Source of the DNA: a virus
DNA length: 64,000 nucleotides
Direction: 5' to 3' (one strand)
IMG/VR virus record: IMGVR_UViG_3300032238_000977
Span: 1-64,000 of that record
The notes under the pieces were generated by a model, which worked only from the letters and a program-made list of their open reading frames with translations, did not search any database and had not been told where the DNA came from. Position 1 is the stretch's first letter. The number at the start of each line of letters is the position of its first letter. A program made the translations under genes and the position numbers. Positions 25,189-30,847 of this stretch are shown in pieces.

Positions 25189-25400
25189 ACAACCTCACTA
25201 GTTTCAAGATCACTATAAACATATTCCATGAGCATTTCATAATCATCCAGAGGATCACCAGAGAATACTACACCCTCATTTGCATAATAACGACGAACCT
25301 TTTTGTAGAGTTTCGGATTCTTTACATCAAGGTAGAATTCTCCATTTGCTGCACCACGAAGAGTGGGAATATCTTTCTTGAATTTTACTGCGAGAGTCAT
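25185..25400 (-). CDS. Hypothetical protein
   Basis: 71 aa from ATG 25400 (MTLAVKFKKDIPTLRGAANG). A longer frame to 25460 is rejected because it would read through the promoter at 25423-25451. Acidic C-terminus. No family recognised. Confidence 0.65.
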   Translation of the reverse strand: MTLAVKFKKDIPTLRGAANGEFYLDVKNPKLYKKVRRYYANEGVVFSGDPLDDYEMLMEYVYSDLETSEVV

Positions 25401-25422
25401 TGTTTTGAATGTTGACCTTGTT

Positions 25423-25451
25423 ATTATAGGAAAATAATGTTTGTGCGTCAA
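25423..25451 (-). promoter_or_regulatory. Sigma70-type promoter for the 71/82-aa genes
   Basis: TTGACG (25446-25451), 17-bp spacer, TATAAT (25423-25428), between tRNA-Met and the ATG at 25400. Confidence 0.85.
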
Positions 25452-25454
25452 GTA

Positions 25455-25474
25455 GGACAATTTTAAAACTGTCC
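25455..25474. repeat. Dispersed 20-nt palindrome, copy 2
   Basis: GGACAATTTTAAAACTGTCC, palindromic apart from one position pair, wedged between the promoter at 25423 and tRNA-Met. Confidence 0.5.
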
Positions 25475-25475
25475 A

Positions 25476-25549
25476 TGCCCCTTGCGTGGATCGAACACGC
25501 CTCAGCCGAATTATGAGTTCGGTGCATTCACCAGATTGCTAAAAGGGCA
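25476..25549 (-). tRNA. tRNA-Met (CAT)
   Basis: 74 nt. Acceptor TGCCCTT / AGGGGCA with one G-U, anticodon stem CCGAA/TTCGG with loop CTCATAA and T-loop TTCGATC. CAT could also be a lysidine-modified Ile2; not decided here. Confidence 0.88.
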
Positions 25550-25578
25550 TTCGCTATTCGCAAATAGCGAATAGCAAT

Positions 25579-25665
25579 ACGAGTGGGTGGATTCGAACCA
25601 CCTCAAAGCCGCTAATCTGGCGGAAAGAGTTTATAAGACTCCTCTGACTACCAAGTCTCACTCGC
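25579..25665 (-). tRNA. Atypical class II tRNA, apparent anticodon TAT
   Basis: 87 nt with a 7-bp acceptor (GCGAGTG/CACTCGT), a good T arm (GGTGG TTCGAAT CCACC) and anticodon stem GGAGT/ACTCT with loop CTTATAA. The variable region is about 23 nt with a CCGC/GCGG stem, and the D-arm region is only about 16 nt. Long variable arms belong to Leu/Ser/Tyr, which never use TAT, so the isotype is uncertain. May be degenerate. Confidence 0.6.
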
Positions 25666-25669
25666 ACGA

Positions 25670-25710
25670 AAGTTGCCTTGAGGCAACTTATAAGACCTAT
25701 ATGTGGTCTT
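25670..25710 (-). other. Two adjacent hairpins between the Phd-like gene and the class II tRNA
   Basis: AAGTTGCC/GGCAACTT (25670-25689, 8 bp) and AAGACC/GGTCTT (25692-25710). No T-run, so RNA processing or a 3' end is more likely than intrinsic termination. Confidence 0.5.
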
Positions 25711-25713
25711 AAA

Positions 25714-25929
25714 TCACGAACCTTCTTCGTGATCAGTGTGGATGCGTATAAGTTCCTCATCCGAATAATCCGAAGAATCTGAAGAATCCACTATGTAATC
25801 GTAATTGGTTGTTCTTACAATAACCACTTCATTATTATCATTGTATATTTGAAATGACTCTCCAGATTCGACTCTTTCCAAGAGTTCATCAAATCTTTTT
25901 TGAAATTCTTCAACTGTAAACTTTTCCAT
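25714..25929 (-). CDS. Phd/YefM-like antitoxin-fold protein
   Basis: 71 aa from ATG 25929. EKFTVEEFQKRFDELLERVE and SGESFQIYNDNNEVVIVR parallel Phd/YefM antitoxins (helix-turn DNA-binding start, then ETVxITxxGxPVAVLV strand). The C-terminal part is very acidic (SSDSSDYSDEEL) and could bind a toxin or mimic DNA. It overlaps the upstream 197-aa gene by 20 nt. No standard toxin family is recognised next to it. Confidence 0.6.
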   Translation of the reverse strand: MEKFTVEEFQKRFDELLERVESGESFQIYNDNNEVVIVRTTNYDYIVDSSDSSDYSDEELIRIHTDHEEGS

Positions 25930-26503
25930 TAGATTCGGAGACGAGTCGTTTAAATTCGATGAGATAATCATACAGCAAATCAAATTCGTAGTCAACCCCA
26001 GCATCCATCGTAATAGAAATTTTAATATTTGATGGATCCAAATACCTTTCAAGCAACCAAACTTTATAATATGATCTAAAAAATTTAGATACAATTTTAA
26101 AGTCTAATAATTTGAAAAAATCTGCCTCAAGATCATCTGAAGATTTTTTGCTTGGATGATATACATTTATTTTATAATAGTCTTCAGAAAACCACTTCAT
26201 GTGAGATCTGACTATTTTACAATGTTCTTCGAGATCAAAATCTTGATTATTATAATAATGCATTGAAAATAAATTTAATATATTTTCAACATATACTGCA
26301 TTATATTCTGCAATATCATTCGGCATTATTTTAAAGTTCCACTCCATGTCTGGAATAAATCCACATATGAAGTGGGTTATATCATGAGAAGGTTTTGTCG
26401 GAGGTGGTTTAGGGGACGAAAAAGATTCTTGATATTCTTTATGAAGAATTTTATAATAAACCTTTCCGTTTTCCCATGACCATTCTATTTTTTGTAAACT
26501 CAT
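25910..26503 (-). CDS. Hypothetical protein upstream of the Phd-like gene
   Basis: 197 aa, rich in aromatic residues (MSLQKIEWSWENGKVYYKIL start). A Pro-rich stretch SSPKPPPTKPSHD at about 29-41 is followed by a largely helical body. No known motif. Its 20-nt overlap with the Phd-like gene makes it the only candidate partner, but nothing in it looks like a known toxin. Confidence 0.65.
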   Translation of the reverse strand: MSLQKIEWSWENGKVYYKILHKEYQESFSSPKPPPTKPSHDITHFICGFIPDMEWNFKIMPNDIAEYNAVYVENILNLFSMHYYNNQDFDLEEHCKIVRSHMKWFSEDYYKINVYHPSKKSSDDLEADFFKLLDFKIVSKFFRSYYKVWLLERYLDPSNIKISITMDAGVDYEFDLLYDYLIEFKRLVSESNGKVYS

Positions 26504-26514
26504 AATTTTTCAAT

Positions 26515-26585
26515 CGGGGCGACAGGGATCGAACCTGTGACCTCTGGTTCCCAAAACCAGCATTCTACCGCTGAACTACGCCCCG
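26515..26585 (-). tRNA. tRNA-Pro (TGG)
   Basis: 71 nt. Acceptor CGGGGCG/CGCCCCG, anticodon stem CTGGT/ACCAG with loop TTTGGGA, T-loop TTCGATC. Confidence 0.93.
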
Positions 26586-26590
26586 TAAAT

Positions 26591-26851
26591 TCACTCTACA
26601 AATTCTACCACAGGACCATTACCTTTGGCAACTACATCTTCTAAAAGATATTTTTGAACTTCGTCAAATGTTTCAAAAATTTTTTTATCATTTTCAAATT
26701 CTACCCACCAACATACATCATTTTCTGTAGGTGAATTAAGTTCTTCATCATTTTTAGGAATGGCTTCAATTATCATATGAGTATTTACACCATGCTTTTT
26801 TTCAGCCTGCATAATGGTATACATTAGAGGCAAATCAGAAATATATCTCAT
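26591..26851 (-). CDS. Hypothetical protein
   Basis: 86 aa (MRYISDLPLMYTIMQAEKKH start), acidic, with NDVCWWVEFENDKKIFETFD. First gene after the promoter at 26892-26920. Not recognised. Confidence 0.62.
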   Translation of the reverse strand: MRYISDLPLMYTIMQAEKKHGVNTHMIIEAIPKNDEELNSPTENDVCWWVEFENDKKIFETFDEVQKYLLEDVVAKGNGPVVEFVE

Positions 26852-26879
26852 TTCAATAATTTAAATTTTTTACTTATTT

Positions 26880-26960
26880 CTATGTATAAGAATTATACCT
26901 ATAATTTCTGGAATAATCAATACCAAACCAGATCGGGATTGCTGCTAAAACTTCTAACAT
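26880..26960 (-). CDS. Possible 26-aa peptide
   Basis: MLEVLAAIPIWFGIDYSRNY plus six residues. The ATG shares bases with the upstream stop (TGATG) and has a strong GGAG/AGGAG site. The promoter at 26892 lies inside it, so coding is uncertain. Confidence 0.4.
   Translation of the reverse strand: MLEVLAAIPIWFGIDYSRNYRYNSYT
26892..26920 (-). promoter_or_regulatory. Sigma70-type promoter
   Basis: TTGATT (26915-26920), 17-bp spacer, TATAAT (26892-26897), 41 nt upstream of the 86-aa gene. Confidence 0.7.
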
Positions 26961-27154
26961 CAAACTCCTCTCCAGTTCTTATATTCATAATGAAAGTATT
27001 GATCTATAGTATTATCCAGAGGGGCATCAACTTCCCATTGTGCCCATTCTTTACAAAACTGTTTAATGTATCCGTCGTTTAAGACACTTCTACCATATGA
27101 TCTCACAAAACAAGTCATCGCAAAATGATATCTTTGTTTAGTTTGCGTAAGCAT
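26960..27154 (-). CDS. Hypothetical protein
   Basis: 64 aa, Trp/Tyr-rich (FCKEWAQWEVDAPLDNTIDQ). Overlaps the 29-aa membrane peptide by 17 nt. Not recognised. Confidence 0.6.
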   Translation of the reverse strand: MLTQTKQRYHFAMTCFVRSYGRSVLNDGYIKQFCKEWAQWEVDAPLDNTIDQYFHYEYKNWRGV

Positions 27155-27227
27155 GGGTCAACCCCCAATATACAAAAATTCCAACAAAACTAAAAATAGA
27201 CACTGCGGCAAAAATAGTGTTAGTCAT
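27138..27227 (-). CDS. 29-aa single-span membrane peptide
   Basis: MTNTIFAAVSIFSFVGIFVY then WGLTHAYAN: one transmembrane helix with a short tail, similar in size and layout to small photosystem or cytochrome b6f subunits, but no match is claimed. Three-nt gap to the upstream gene and an AGAAG site. Confidence 0.6.
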   Translation of the reverse strand: MTNTIFAAVSIFSFVGIFVYWGLTHAYAN

Positions 27228-27230
27228 CTT

Positions 27231-27437
27231 CTAGTTCAAAGTAATTTTAAGAAATGGAAGTAGAGGTGGAATAACTCCAACTAACCTTAAAAGTCCTTCA
27301 GCAAATAAAGAAAGAACCACCCAACCGACGCACATACTAATGATAGAAGCATTGCGGTTATGTCTTCTGATAGCAGCATCAATCATCTCCTGCACTTCTG
27401 TGCGAGTTACATAATCATCATCAAACGGTTCCATCAT
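27231..27437 (-). CDS. Small membrane protein, unknown function
   Basis: 68 aa. A polar N-terminus (DDDYVTRTEVQEMIDAAIRR) and a C-terminal hydrophobic half with one or two membrane spans (SIISMCVGWVVLSLF, GLLRLVGVIPPLLPFL). Overlaps the upstream stop as ATGA. Confidence 0.65.
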   Translation of the reverse strand: MMEPFDDDYVTRTEVQEMIDAAIRRHNRNASIISMCVGWVVLSLFAEGLLRLVGVIPPLLPFLKITLN

Positions 27438-27583
27438 TTCCCACCTCCAAGAAATTTTTCCAAAGGATCTTTTCTTGTTTTAACTATTTCACATGCTCTC
27501 ATGTAAAACATATTTTCCATATTTCCAGACTTTTCAAATGTTTTTTTTATCTTCACCCAATTGTCGTAGGTGTGCTGATCCAT
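27434..27583 (-). CDS. Small conserved-type cyanophage protein
   Basis: 49 aa from ATG 27583 (MDQHTYDNWVKIKKTFEKSG). A longer frame to 27640 is ruled out because the promoter at 27610-27637 lies inside it. Resembles short uncharacterised cyanophage proteins I recall; function unknown. Confidence 0.7.
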   Translation of the reverse strand: MDQHTYDNWVKIKKTFEKSGNMENMFYMRACEIVKTRKDPLEKFLGGGK

Positions 27584-27609
27584 TTGATTTTTAGATTGGA
27601 TACTATTAT

Positions 27610-27637
27610 ATAATAGTCTCCAATACCAAGAAGTCAA
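27610..27637 (-). promoter_or_regulatory. Sigma70-type promoter
   Basis: TTGACT (27632-27637), 16-bp spacer, TATTAT (27610-27615). Starts the block of small genes from 27583 leftward and fixes the start codon of the 49-aa gene. Confidence 0.7.
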
Positions 27638-27697
27638 CATATGTGTTCATACCATAACACTGATAAAGAAATTGTTAAATTCGTAACTAATTTAAAA

Positions 27698-27782
27698 GGA
27701 AGATCAGGGATTCGAACCCTGGAACGCTACTAACGTTAATAGTTTTCAAGACTATCGCCATCAACCACTCGGCCAATCTTCC
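27698..27782 (-). tRNA. tRNA-Ser (TGA)
   Basis: 85-nt class II tRNA. Acceptor GGAAGAT/ATCTTCC, anticodon loop CTTGAAA, long variable arm, T-loop TTCGAAT. Confidence 0.93.
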
Positions 27783-27793
27783 AATAAAAATCC

Positions 27794-28045
27794 TTAACGG
27801 ACTTCAAAATCTAAACGTCTTACTTTACGTTGACGCCTTGCTTCTTGATAAGCAAGATCTTCATTTGTAAGAACTCCAGATTTTGTTTTGGTATCTATTG
27901 AGTTTAACATAACAACCCGAGATAAGTCAACTGCAGAGATTTTGTCTCCTCTTATCATAGTCATATTAGGACACCCACAAGTAATACTTTTTGATGGATG
28001 TCCAATCATTTCTTTATTGCAATCTTTACATCTTATTGAAATCAT
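27794..28045 (-). CDS. Small Cys-rich (zinc-ribbon-like) protein
   Basis: 83 aa. RCKDCNKEM and ITCGCPNMT give two Cys pairs about 15 residues apart at the N-terminus, consistent with a small zinc site. The C-terminus is basic (YQEARRQRKVRRLDFEVR). Possibly nucleic-acid binding; function unknown. Confidence 0.7.
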   Translation of the reverse strand: MISIRCKDCNKEMIGHPSKSITCGCPNMTMIRGDKISAVDLSRVVMLNSIDTKTKSGVLTNEDLAYQEARRQRKVRRLDFEVR

Positions 28046-28060
28046 TGTCCTTTACCCTAA

Positions 28061-28495
28061 TCACTGTAAATGAGATCTTAACATCCAAACAAACTTACCA
28101 TGGGATTCCATTAAATCCTGAACCAGATTAGCAGTTGCATATTGCTTTTGATCTTCCGATTCTTCCGAAATCTCTTTCATTAATTCACAAAACTTTTCGT
28201 TATTCTCAAGAAGTTCTTGAAGAATTTCTTTTGCTCCTGTTGAACTAGCCGCTTCTTTAATTTGCGTCACTTCAAGCATTCTTGAAAGAGAACTCAATGG
28301 TTTTACGTTTAAGTATCTCATATGCTCAGAAAGACGATCAATCTCTTCAAACATAGTTTCATACTGTCCACCAAAAAGTTGATGTAGTTGAGTGAAATCT
28401 GATCCAACTACATTCCAGTGAAATGCCCAAGTTTTATGAAATAAGACAAAAAGTGATGACTGAGCATCACTCAAGAGTTTATAAAGTTTTTCCAT
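28061..28495 (-). CDS. dps: Dps-like ferritin-family protein
   Basis: 144 aa from ATG 28495; the upstream TTG is discarded. KTWAFHWNVVGSDFTQLHQL and FEEIDRLSEHMRYLNVKPLS match the Dps ferroxidase region and helix pattern. Dps proteins store iron, quench Fenton chemistry and often bind DNA in starved or stressed cells. Here it sits inside the tRNA region between tRNA-Val and a zinc-ribbon-like gene, so early expression is likely. Confidence 0.85.
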   Translation of the reverse strand: MEKLYKLLSDAQSSLFVLFHKTWAFHWNVVGSDFTQLHQLFGGQYETMFEEIDRLSEHMRYLNVKPLSSLSRMLEVTQIKEAASSTGAKEILQELLENNEKFCELMKEISEESEDQKQYATANLVQDLMESHGKFVWMLRSHLQ

Positions 28496-28524
28496 TATAC
28501 TCTTTTTTGAGTATTTATGCAAGT

Positions 28525-28595
28525 GGGCGATACTGGATTCGAACCAGTGACCATCTCCGTGTAAAGGAGGTGCGCTACCGCTGCGCTAATCGCCC
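28525..28595 (-). tRNA. tRNA-Val (TAC)
   Basis: 71 nt. Acceptor GGGCGAT/ATCGCCC, anticodon stem CCTCC/GGAGA with loop TTTACAC, T-loop TTCGAAT. Confidence 0.92.
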
Positions 28596-28601
28596 TTAAA
28601 T

Positions 28602-28662
28602 GGATGGTAGGTATTCCCACTCGGATGTTAAGAAGGTGATTAACCGTTAACCCCGACCATCC
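28602..28662 (-). ncRNA. tRNA-like structured spacer 1
   Basis: 61 nt closed by a perfect 7-bp acceptor-like stem (GGATGGT/ACCATCC). The inside has a GTTAA/TTAAC pairing but no normal anticodon or T loop, so it is not a working tRNA. A tRNA relic or a processing structure. Confidence 0.4.
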
Positions 28663-28665
28663 AAC

Positions 28666-28736
28666 TCCCCCGGCAAGATTCGAACTTGCGACCTGGAAAT
28701 TAACAGTTTCTCGCGCTACCGCTGCGCCACAGGGGA
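28666..28736 (-). tRNA. tRNA-Asn (GTT)
   Basis: 71 nt. Acceptor TCCCCTG/CGGGGGA with one G-T pair, anticodon loop CTGTTAA, T arm GCAAG TTCGAAT CTTGC. The top anticodon pair is an A-C mismatch. Confidence 0.88.
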
Positions 28737-28741
28737 ATAAA

Positions 28742-28810
28742 GGAAGTTACTGGACTTACACCAGTTACGAGGGCATTGTCTGCTTGTCTTGATTCTTTGA
28801 CTTAACTTCC
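28742..28810 (-). ncRNA. tRNA-like structured spacer 2
   Basis: 69 nt closed by GGAAGTT/AACTTCC, with a D-like GTC/GAC stem and a T-arm-like ACTGG/CCAGT hairpin. The T loop is TGTAAGT rather than TTCRA and no anticodon stem of normal shape forms. Confidence 0.4.
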
Positions 28811-28828
28811 GCGATGGGGCAAGTGTGA

Positions 28829-28892
28829 TATACCTCATAAGGATATAACAGGGACTTACCCTCTATCATTTTATATATGGAGATAAACTCCA
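28829..28892 (-). other. Three small hairpins between tRNA-like spacer 2 and tRNA-Arg
   Basis: TATACCT/AGGATATA (28829-28847), AGGG/CCCT with an ACTTA loop (about 28850-28862) and TGGAG/CTCCA (28878-28892). The ACTTA-loop hairpin echoes the arm in spacer 2. No ORF. Confidence 0.4.
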
Positions 28893-28895
28893 AGC

Positions 28896-28968
28896 GTCTT
28901 GGGAGGGACTCGAACCCCCGACCAACTCATTAGAAGTGAGATGCTCTATCCAACTGAGCTACCAAGAC
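28896..28968 (-). tRNA. tRNA-Arg (TCT)
   Basis: 73 nt. Acceptor GTCTTGG/CCAAGAC, anticodon loop CTTCTAA, T-loop TTCGAGT. Confidence 0.95.
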
Positions 28969-28973
28969 ATAAG

Positions 28974-29006
28974 TAGGTTCCTATCGCCGCCACTCCTGAA
29001 CCTACC
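28974..29006 (-). other. 8-bp hairpin upstream of tRNA-Arg
   Basis: GTAGGTTC/GAACCTAC enclosing a 17-nt GC-rich loop. It is followed (28998-29041) by an AGTTGA/TCAACT hairpin. Lies between the promoter at 29043 and tRNA-Arg, so it is the 5' leader of that transcript. Confidence 0.45.
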
Positions 29007-29042
29007 GAAGGAGAGTGTCGCAGTTGATTTCTCAACTCTGAT

Positions 29043-29071
29043 ATTATACCAGTCCTTATGAAACTGGTCAA
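29043..29071 (-). promoter_or_regulatory. Sigma70-type promoter inside the tRNA array
   Basis: TTGACC (29066-29071), 17-bp spacer, TATAAT (29043-29048). The spacer is bounded by the inverted repeat ACCAGT/ACTGGT, which overlaps both hexamers' inner edges. Confidence 0.82.
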
Positions 29072-29082
29072 GTGTGCCGTGT

Positions 29083-29155
29083 GGTTGTGAATCTAAATCA
29101 AACCTTTTTGATAAGTGCCCCACTGGATCTTATCTAAAGTTTTGAACCACGGCAA
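29083..29155 (-). ncRNA. Structured spacer 3 between tRNA-Ile and the internal promoter
   Basis: Closed by TGCCGTG/CACGGCA, extendable by GGTT/AACC, with an inner GATAAG/CTTATC hairpin. About the size of a tRNA but with no anticodon or T loop. Confidence 0.4.
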
Positions 29156-29157
29156 GT

Positions 29158-29230
29158 GGGAAATCCTGGACTCGAACCAGGCACCTCACGATTATCAGTC
29201 GTGCGCTCTAACCAACTGAGCTAATCTCCC
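29158..29230 (-). tRNA. tRNA-Ile (GAT)
   Basis: 73 nt. Acceptor GGGAGAT/ATTTCCC with G-T pairs, anticodon loop CTGATAA, T-loop TTCGAGT. Confidence 0.94.
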
Positions 29231-29234
29231 ACAC

Positions 29235-29322
29235 GGAGGATGTTGGATTTGAACCAACGGAGACCCGTAAAGATCTCAAGAACTTAGCAGGTTCCCGCTT
29301 TAAGCCACTCAGCCAATCCTCC
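29235..29322 (-). tRNA. tRNA-Ser (GCT)
   Basis: 88-nt class II. Acceptor GGAGGAT/ATCCTCC, anticodon loop CTGCTAA, long variable arm, T-loop TTCAAAT. Confidence 0.93.
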
Positions 29323-29325
29323 AAT

Positions 29326-29397
29326 GGGTCAAGTGAGACTCGAACTCACGACTTACAGGTTAAAAGCCCGCTACTCTACCAACTGAGTTATTGACCC
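29326..29397 (-). tRNA. tRNA-Lys (TTT)
   Basis: 72 nt. Acceptor GGGTCAA/TTGACCC, anticodon loop CTTTTAA, T-loop TTCGAGT. Confidence 0.95.
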
Positions 29398-29402
29398 AAA
29401 GT

Positions 29403-29483
29403 GGGCAGGGAGGGATTTGAACCCCCGTAGGCAGAGCCAGCGGATTTACAGTCCGCCTCCATTAACCACTCGGACACCTACCC
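29403..29483 (-). tRNA. tRNA-Tyr (GTA)
   Basis: 81-nt class II. Acceptor GGGTAGG/CCTGCCC with one G-T, anticodon loop CTGTAAA, T-loop TTCAAAT. First tRNA after the promoter at 29560. Confidence 0.93.
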
Positions 29484-29492
29484 ATAAAACTT

Positions 29493-29552
29493 AAAGGCAG
29501 GTGCGGTATCTCCTTTCGGTGCCCATGCTCCTTTTACTTTCCTTGCCTTCAA
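29493..29552 (-). other. Leader of the tRNA transcript with a possible 11-codon ORF
   Basis: From the predicted start near 29553 the RNA can close an imperfect AAGGCA-AGG/CCT-GCCTT stem. Inside, AAAAGGAGC precedes ATG and 11 codons (MGTERRYRTCL) ending in TAA. Confidence 0.35.
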
Positions 29553-29559
29553 TGAGTTT

Positions 29560-29588
29560 ATTGTATCACTCCTTAGGGCAGTCGTCAA
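29560..29588 (-). promoter_or_regulatory. Sigma70-type promoter of the tRNA array
   Basis: TTGACG (29583-29588), 17-bp spacer, TACAAT (29560-29565). The -35 overlaps the last codons of the 64-aa gene. Confidence 0.82.
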
Positions 29589-29779
29589 CCTGCTGTTGCT
29601 TCCTTACGAGCAGTCTTTTCAGCGGTGATTTCGTTACGACGAACTTTTACAAGTTTGGAAATTTCTTGAAGTGCTTTACGAGCACGAGTTCCTGCAGATC
29701 CATTACCTGCGACGAACTTTTCATCTTCAACTTGCCAAGCTGCAACTGCATCTGTGAGTTGTTGTACTGTTTCCGACAT
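29585..29779 (-). CDS. Small Ala/Lys/Glu-rich conserved-type cyanophage protein
   Basis: 64 aa, helical and strongly charged: SETVQQLTDAVAAWQVEDEK, GTRARKALQEISKLVKVRRNE, ending KTARKEATAG. Its composition resembles histone-like or scaffold-type proteins, but no function can be claimed. Confidence 0.7.
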   Translation of the reverse strand: MSETVQQLTDAVAAWQVEDEKFVAGNGSAGTRARKALQEISKLVKVRRNEITAEKTARKEATAG

Positions 29780-29817
29780 AATAATTCCTTTAATATAGGT
29801 ATGTGTTTATATATGTA

Positions 29818-29846
29818 AGAAAGGGGGGGGACAATCTCCCCCCTAA
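29818..29846 (-). terminator. Terminator after the tail-lysozyme-type gene
   Basis: Minus strand GGGGGGAGA-TTG-TCCCCCCC followed by CTTTCTT; starts about 8 nt past the stop at 29851. Confidence 0.72.
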
Positions 29847-29850
29847 CTAA

Positions 29851-30486
29851 TCAGACTTCTACTTGAACTAGTCGAGAAGCATAATCATGGGCATAAGATG
29901 TGCGAGCACCATGATGCCCCCAACCAATCCAACTGTACGCATAGTCCATGTAAGAGTAGATAGACTTTCCAGGTTTTTTCATTCTATCTTCAATATTCTT
30001 CCATTGAACTTCATTTGTGAGATAACGAAGTTGCGTTTGAAGTGCTGATGGCGAACCACCAAACTTCTTAGCGAAATCACCCAATCCATAATAACGATTA
30101 GCAGATGTCCATTGAATCAAACCATAACCGCCGTAGCAGTTGCGGTATGACGTTATACTACCACCTTCGCAAACACTAGATTGGAATGTTGATTCCTGTT
30201 TAATGTTGCCCATGATGGTAGCAAGGGCGTTTTTATCTCTAATTCCAATGTCCTGGAAATAATCCAGGGCTACATTTTCATTTTCATTACACCCTTTACA
30301 AATTAACCTTTTATCTTTTGGTTTTTCGGGAGCAACCTCTTTGGTCGCTGTCGTTGTATCAAACTCCCTAATAACAGAAAATGGTGGAGGACCACTCAAT
30401 AGAGGAGGAAATACTACAGGCAGTGTTGCCGTACTGGTTGTAACCGATGCCAAGAGAGGCAAGGCTACTGTAAAGAAATTTTGCAT
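29851..30486 (-). CDS. Secreted or membrane-anchored tail-lysozyme-type protein
   Basis: 211 aa. Residues 1-22 are hydrophobic (MQNFFTVALPLLASVTTSTA), either a signal peptide or a signal-anchor. A Pro-rich linker follows to about 60. The C-terminal domain from about 75 resembles the phage tail lysozyme (Phage_lysozyme2-like) fold: ALATIMGNIKQESTFQSSVC with a likely catalytic Glu in KQES, GGYGLIQWTSANRYYGL and WIGWGHH. It is the third wall-hydrolase candidate in the window, and the only one with an export signal. Confidence 0.75.
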   Translation of the reverse strand: MQNFFTVALPLLASVTTSTATLPVVFPPLLSGPPPFSVIREFDTTTATKEVAPEKPKDKRLICKGCNENENVALDYFQDIGIRDKNALATIMGNIKQESTFQSSVCEGGSITSYRNCYGGYGLIQWTSANRYYGLGDFAKKFGGSPSALQTQLRYLTNEVQWKNIEDRMKKPGKSIYSYMDYAYSWIGWGHHGARTSYAHDYASRLVQVEV

Positions 30487-30580
30487 TAAGTTTAATAGAA
30501 TTCGACATCCGTATAGAAGAGGGGTGCACCCAACTCTCGAAGGGCATCTTCCACGGCTCTAGGTTTCAATCACCTTCTCA
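30487..30580 (-). other. Leader region of the tail-lysozyme-type gene
   Basis: No ORF. Contains the 10-bp palindrome GGGTGCACCC near 30525 inside a GAAGA/TCTTC pairing. No clear promoter hexamers. Confidence 0.3.
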
Positions 30581-30586
30581 TTACGA

Positions 30587-30612
30587 GAAAACCCACCAAG
30601 GTGGGTCTTTTC
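30587..30612 (-). terminator. Terminator after the 66-aa gene
   Basis: Minus strand GACCCACC-TT-GGTGGGTTTTC, 35 nt past the stop at 30647. Confidence 0.78.
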
Positions 30613-30646
30613 ATTATAAGTGATTATTTAGAAAAAGTAAAGAGGG

Positions 30647-30847
30647 TTAATCAAAATGGTAATAATCATCAACCTTTTCCAAACTCATAATTTCTAATTG
30701 ATCTTCTGTTTCATCAAGATAAATCCATTCATAAAATTCCTGAGAGATAGCATCCGCATTTCCCCGATTATCAGATGCTGTTTGATGCAACTTTTCAATT
30801 GCCCATTCACGAACATGACCAACAATATCTTCAGTCTGTGTTTCCAT
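30647..30847 (-). CDS. Small acidic hypothetical protein
   Basis: 66 aa from ATG 30847 (METQTEDIVGHVREWAIEKL). Acidic C-terminus DETEDQLEIMSLEKVDDYYH. Overlaps the nuclease gene by 17 nt. Not recognised. Confidence 0.68.
   Translation of the reverse strand: METQTEDIVGHVREWAIEKLHQTASDNRGNADAISQEFYEWIYLDETEDQLEIMSLEKVDDYYHFD

Noticed and set aside
30495-30575. Possible extra tRNA upstream of the tail-lysozyme-type gene
   Set aside because: Contains palindromes and a TTCGA string but no 7-bp acceptor stem or anticodon arm could be closed.
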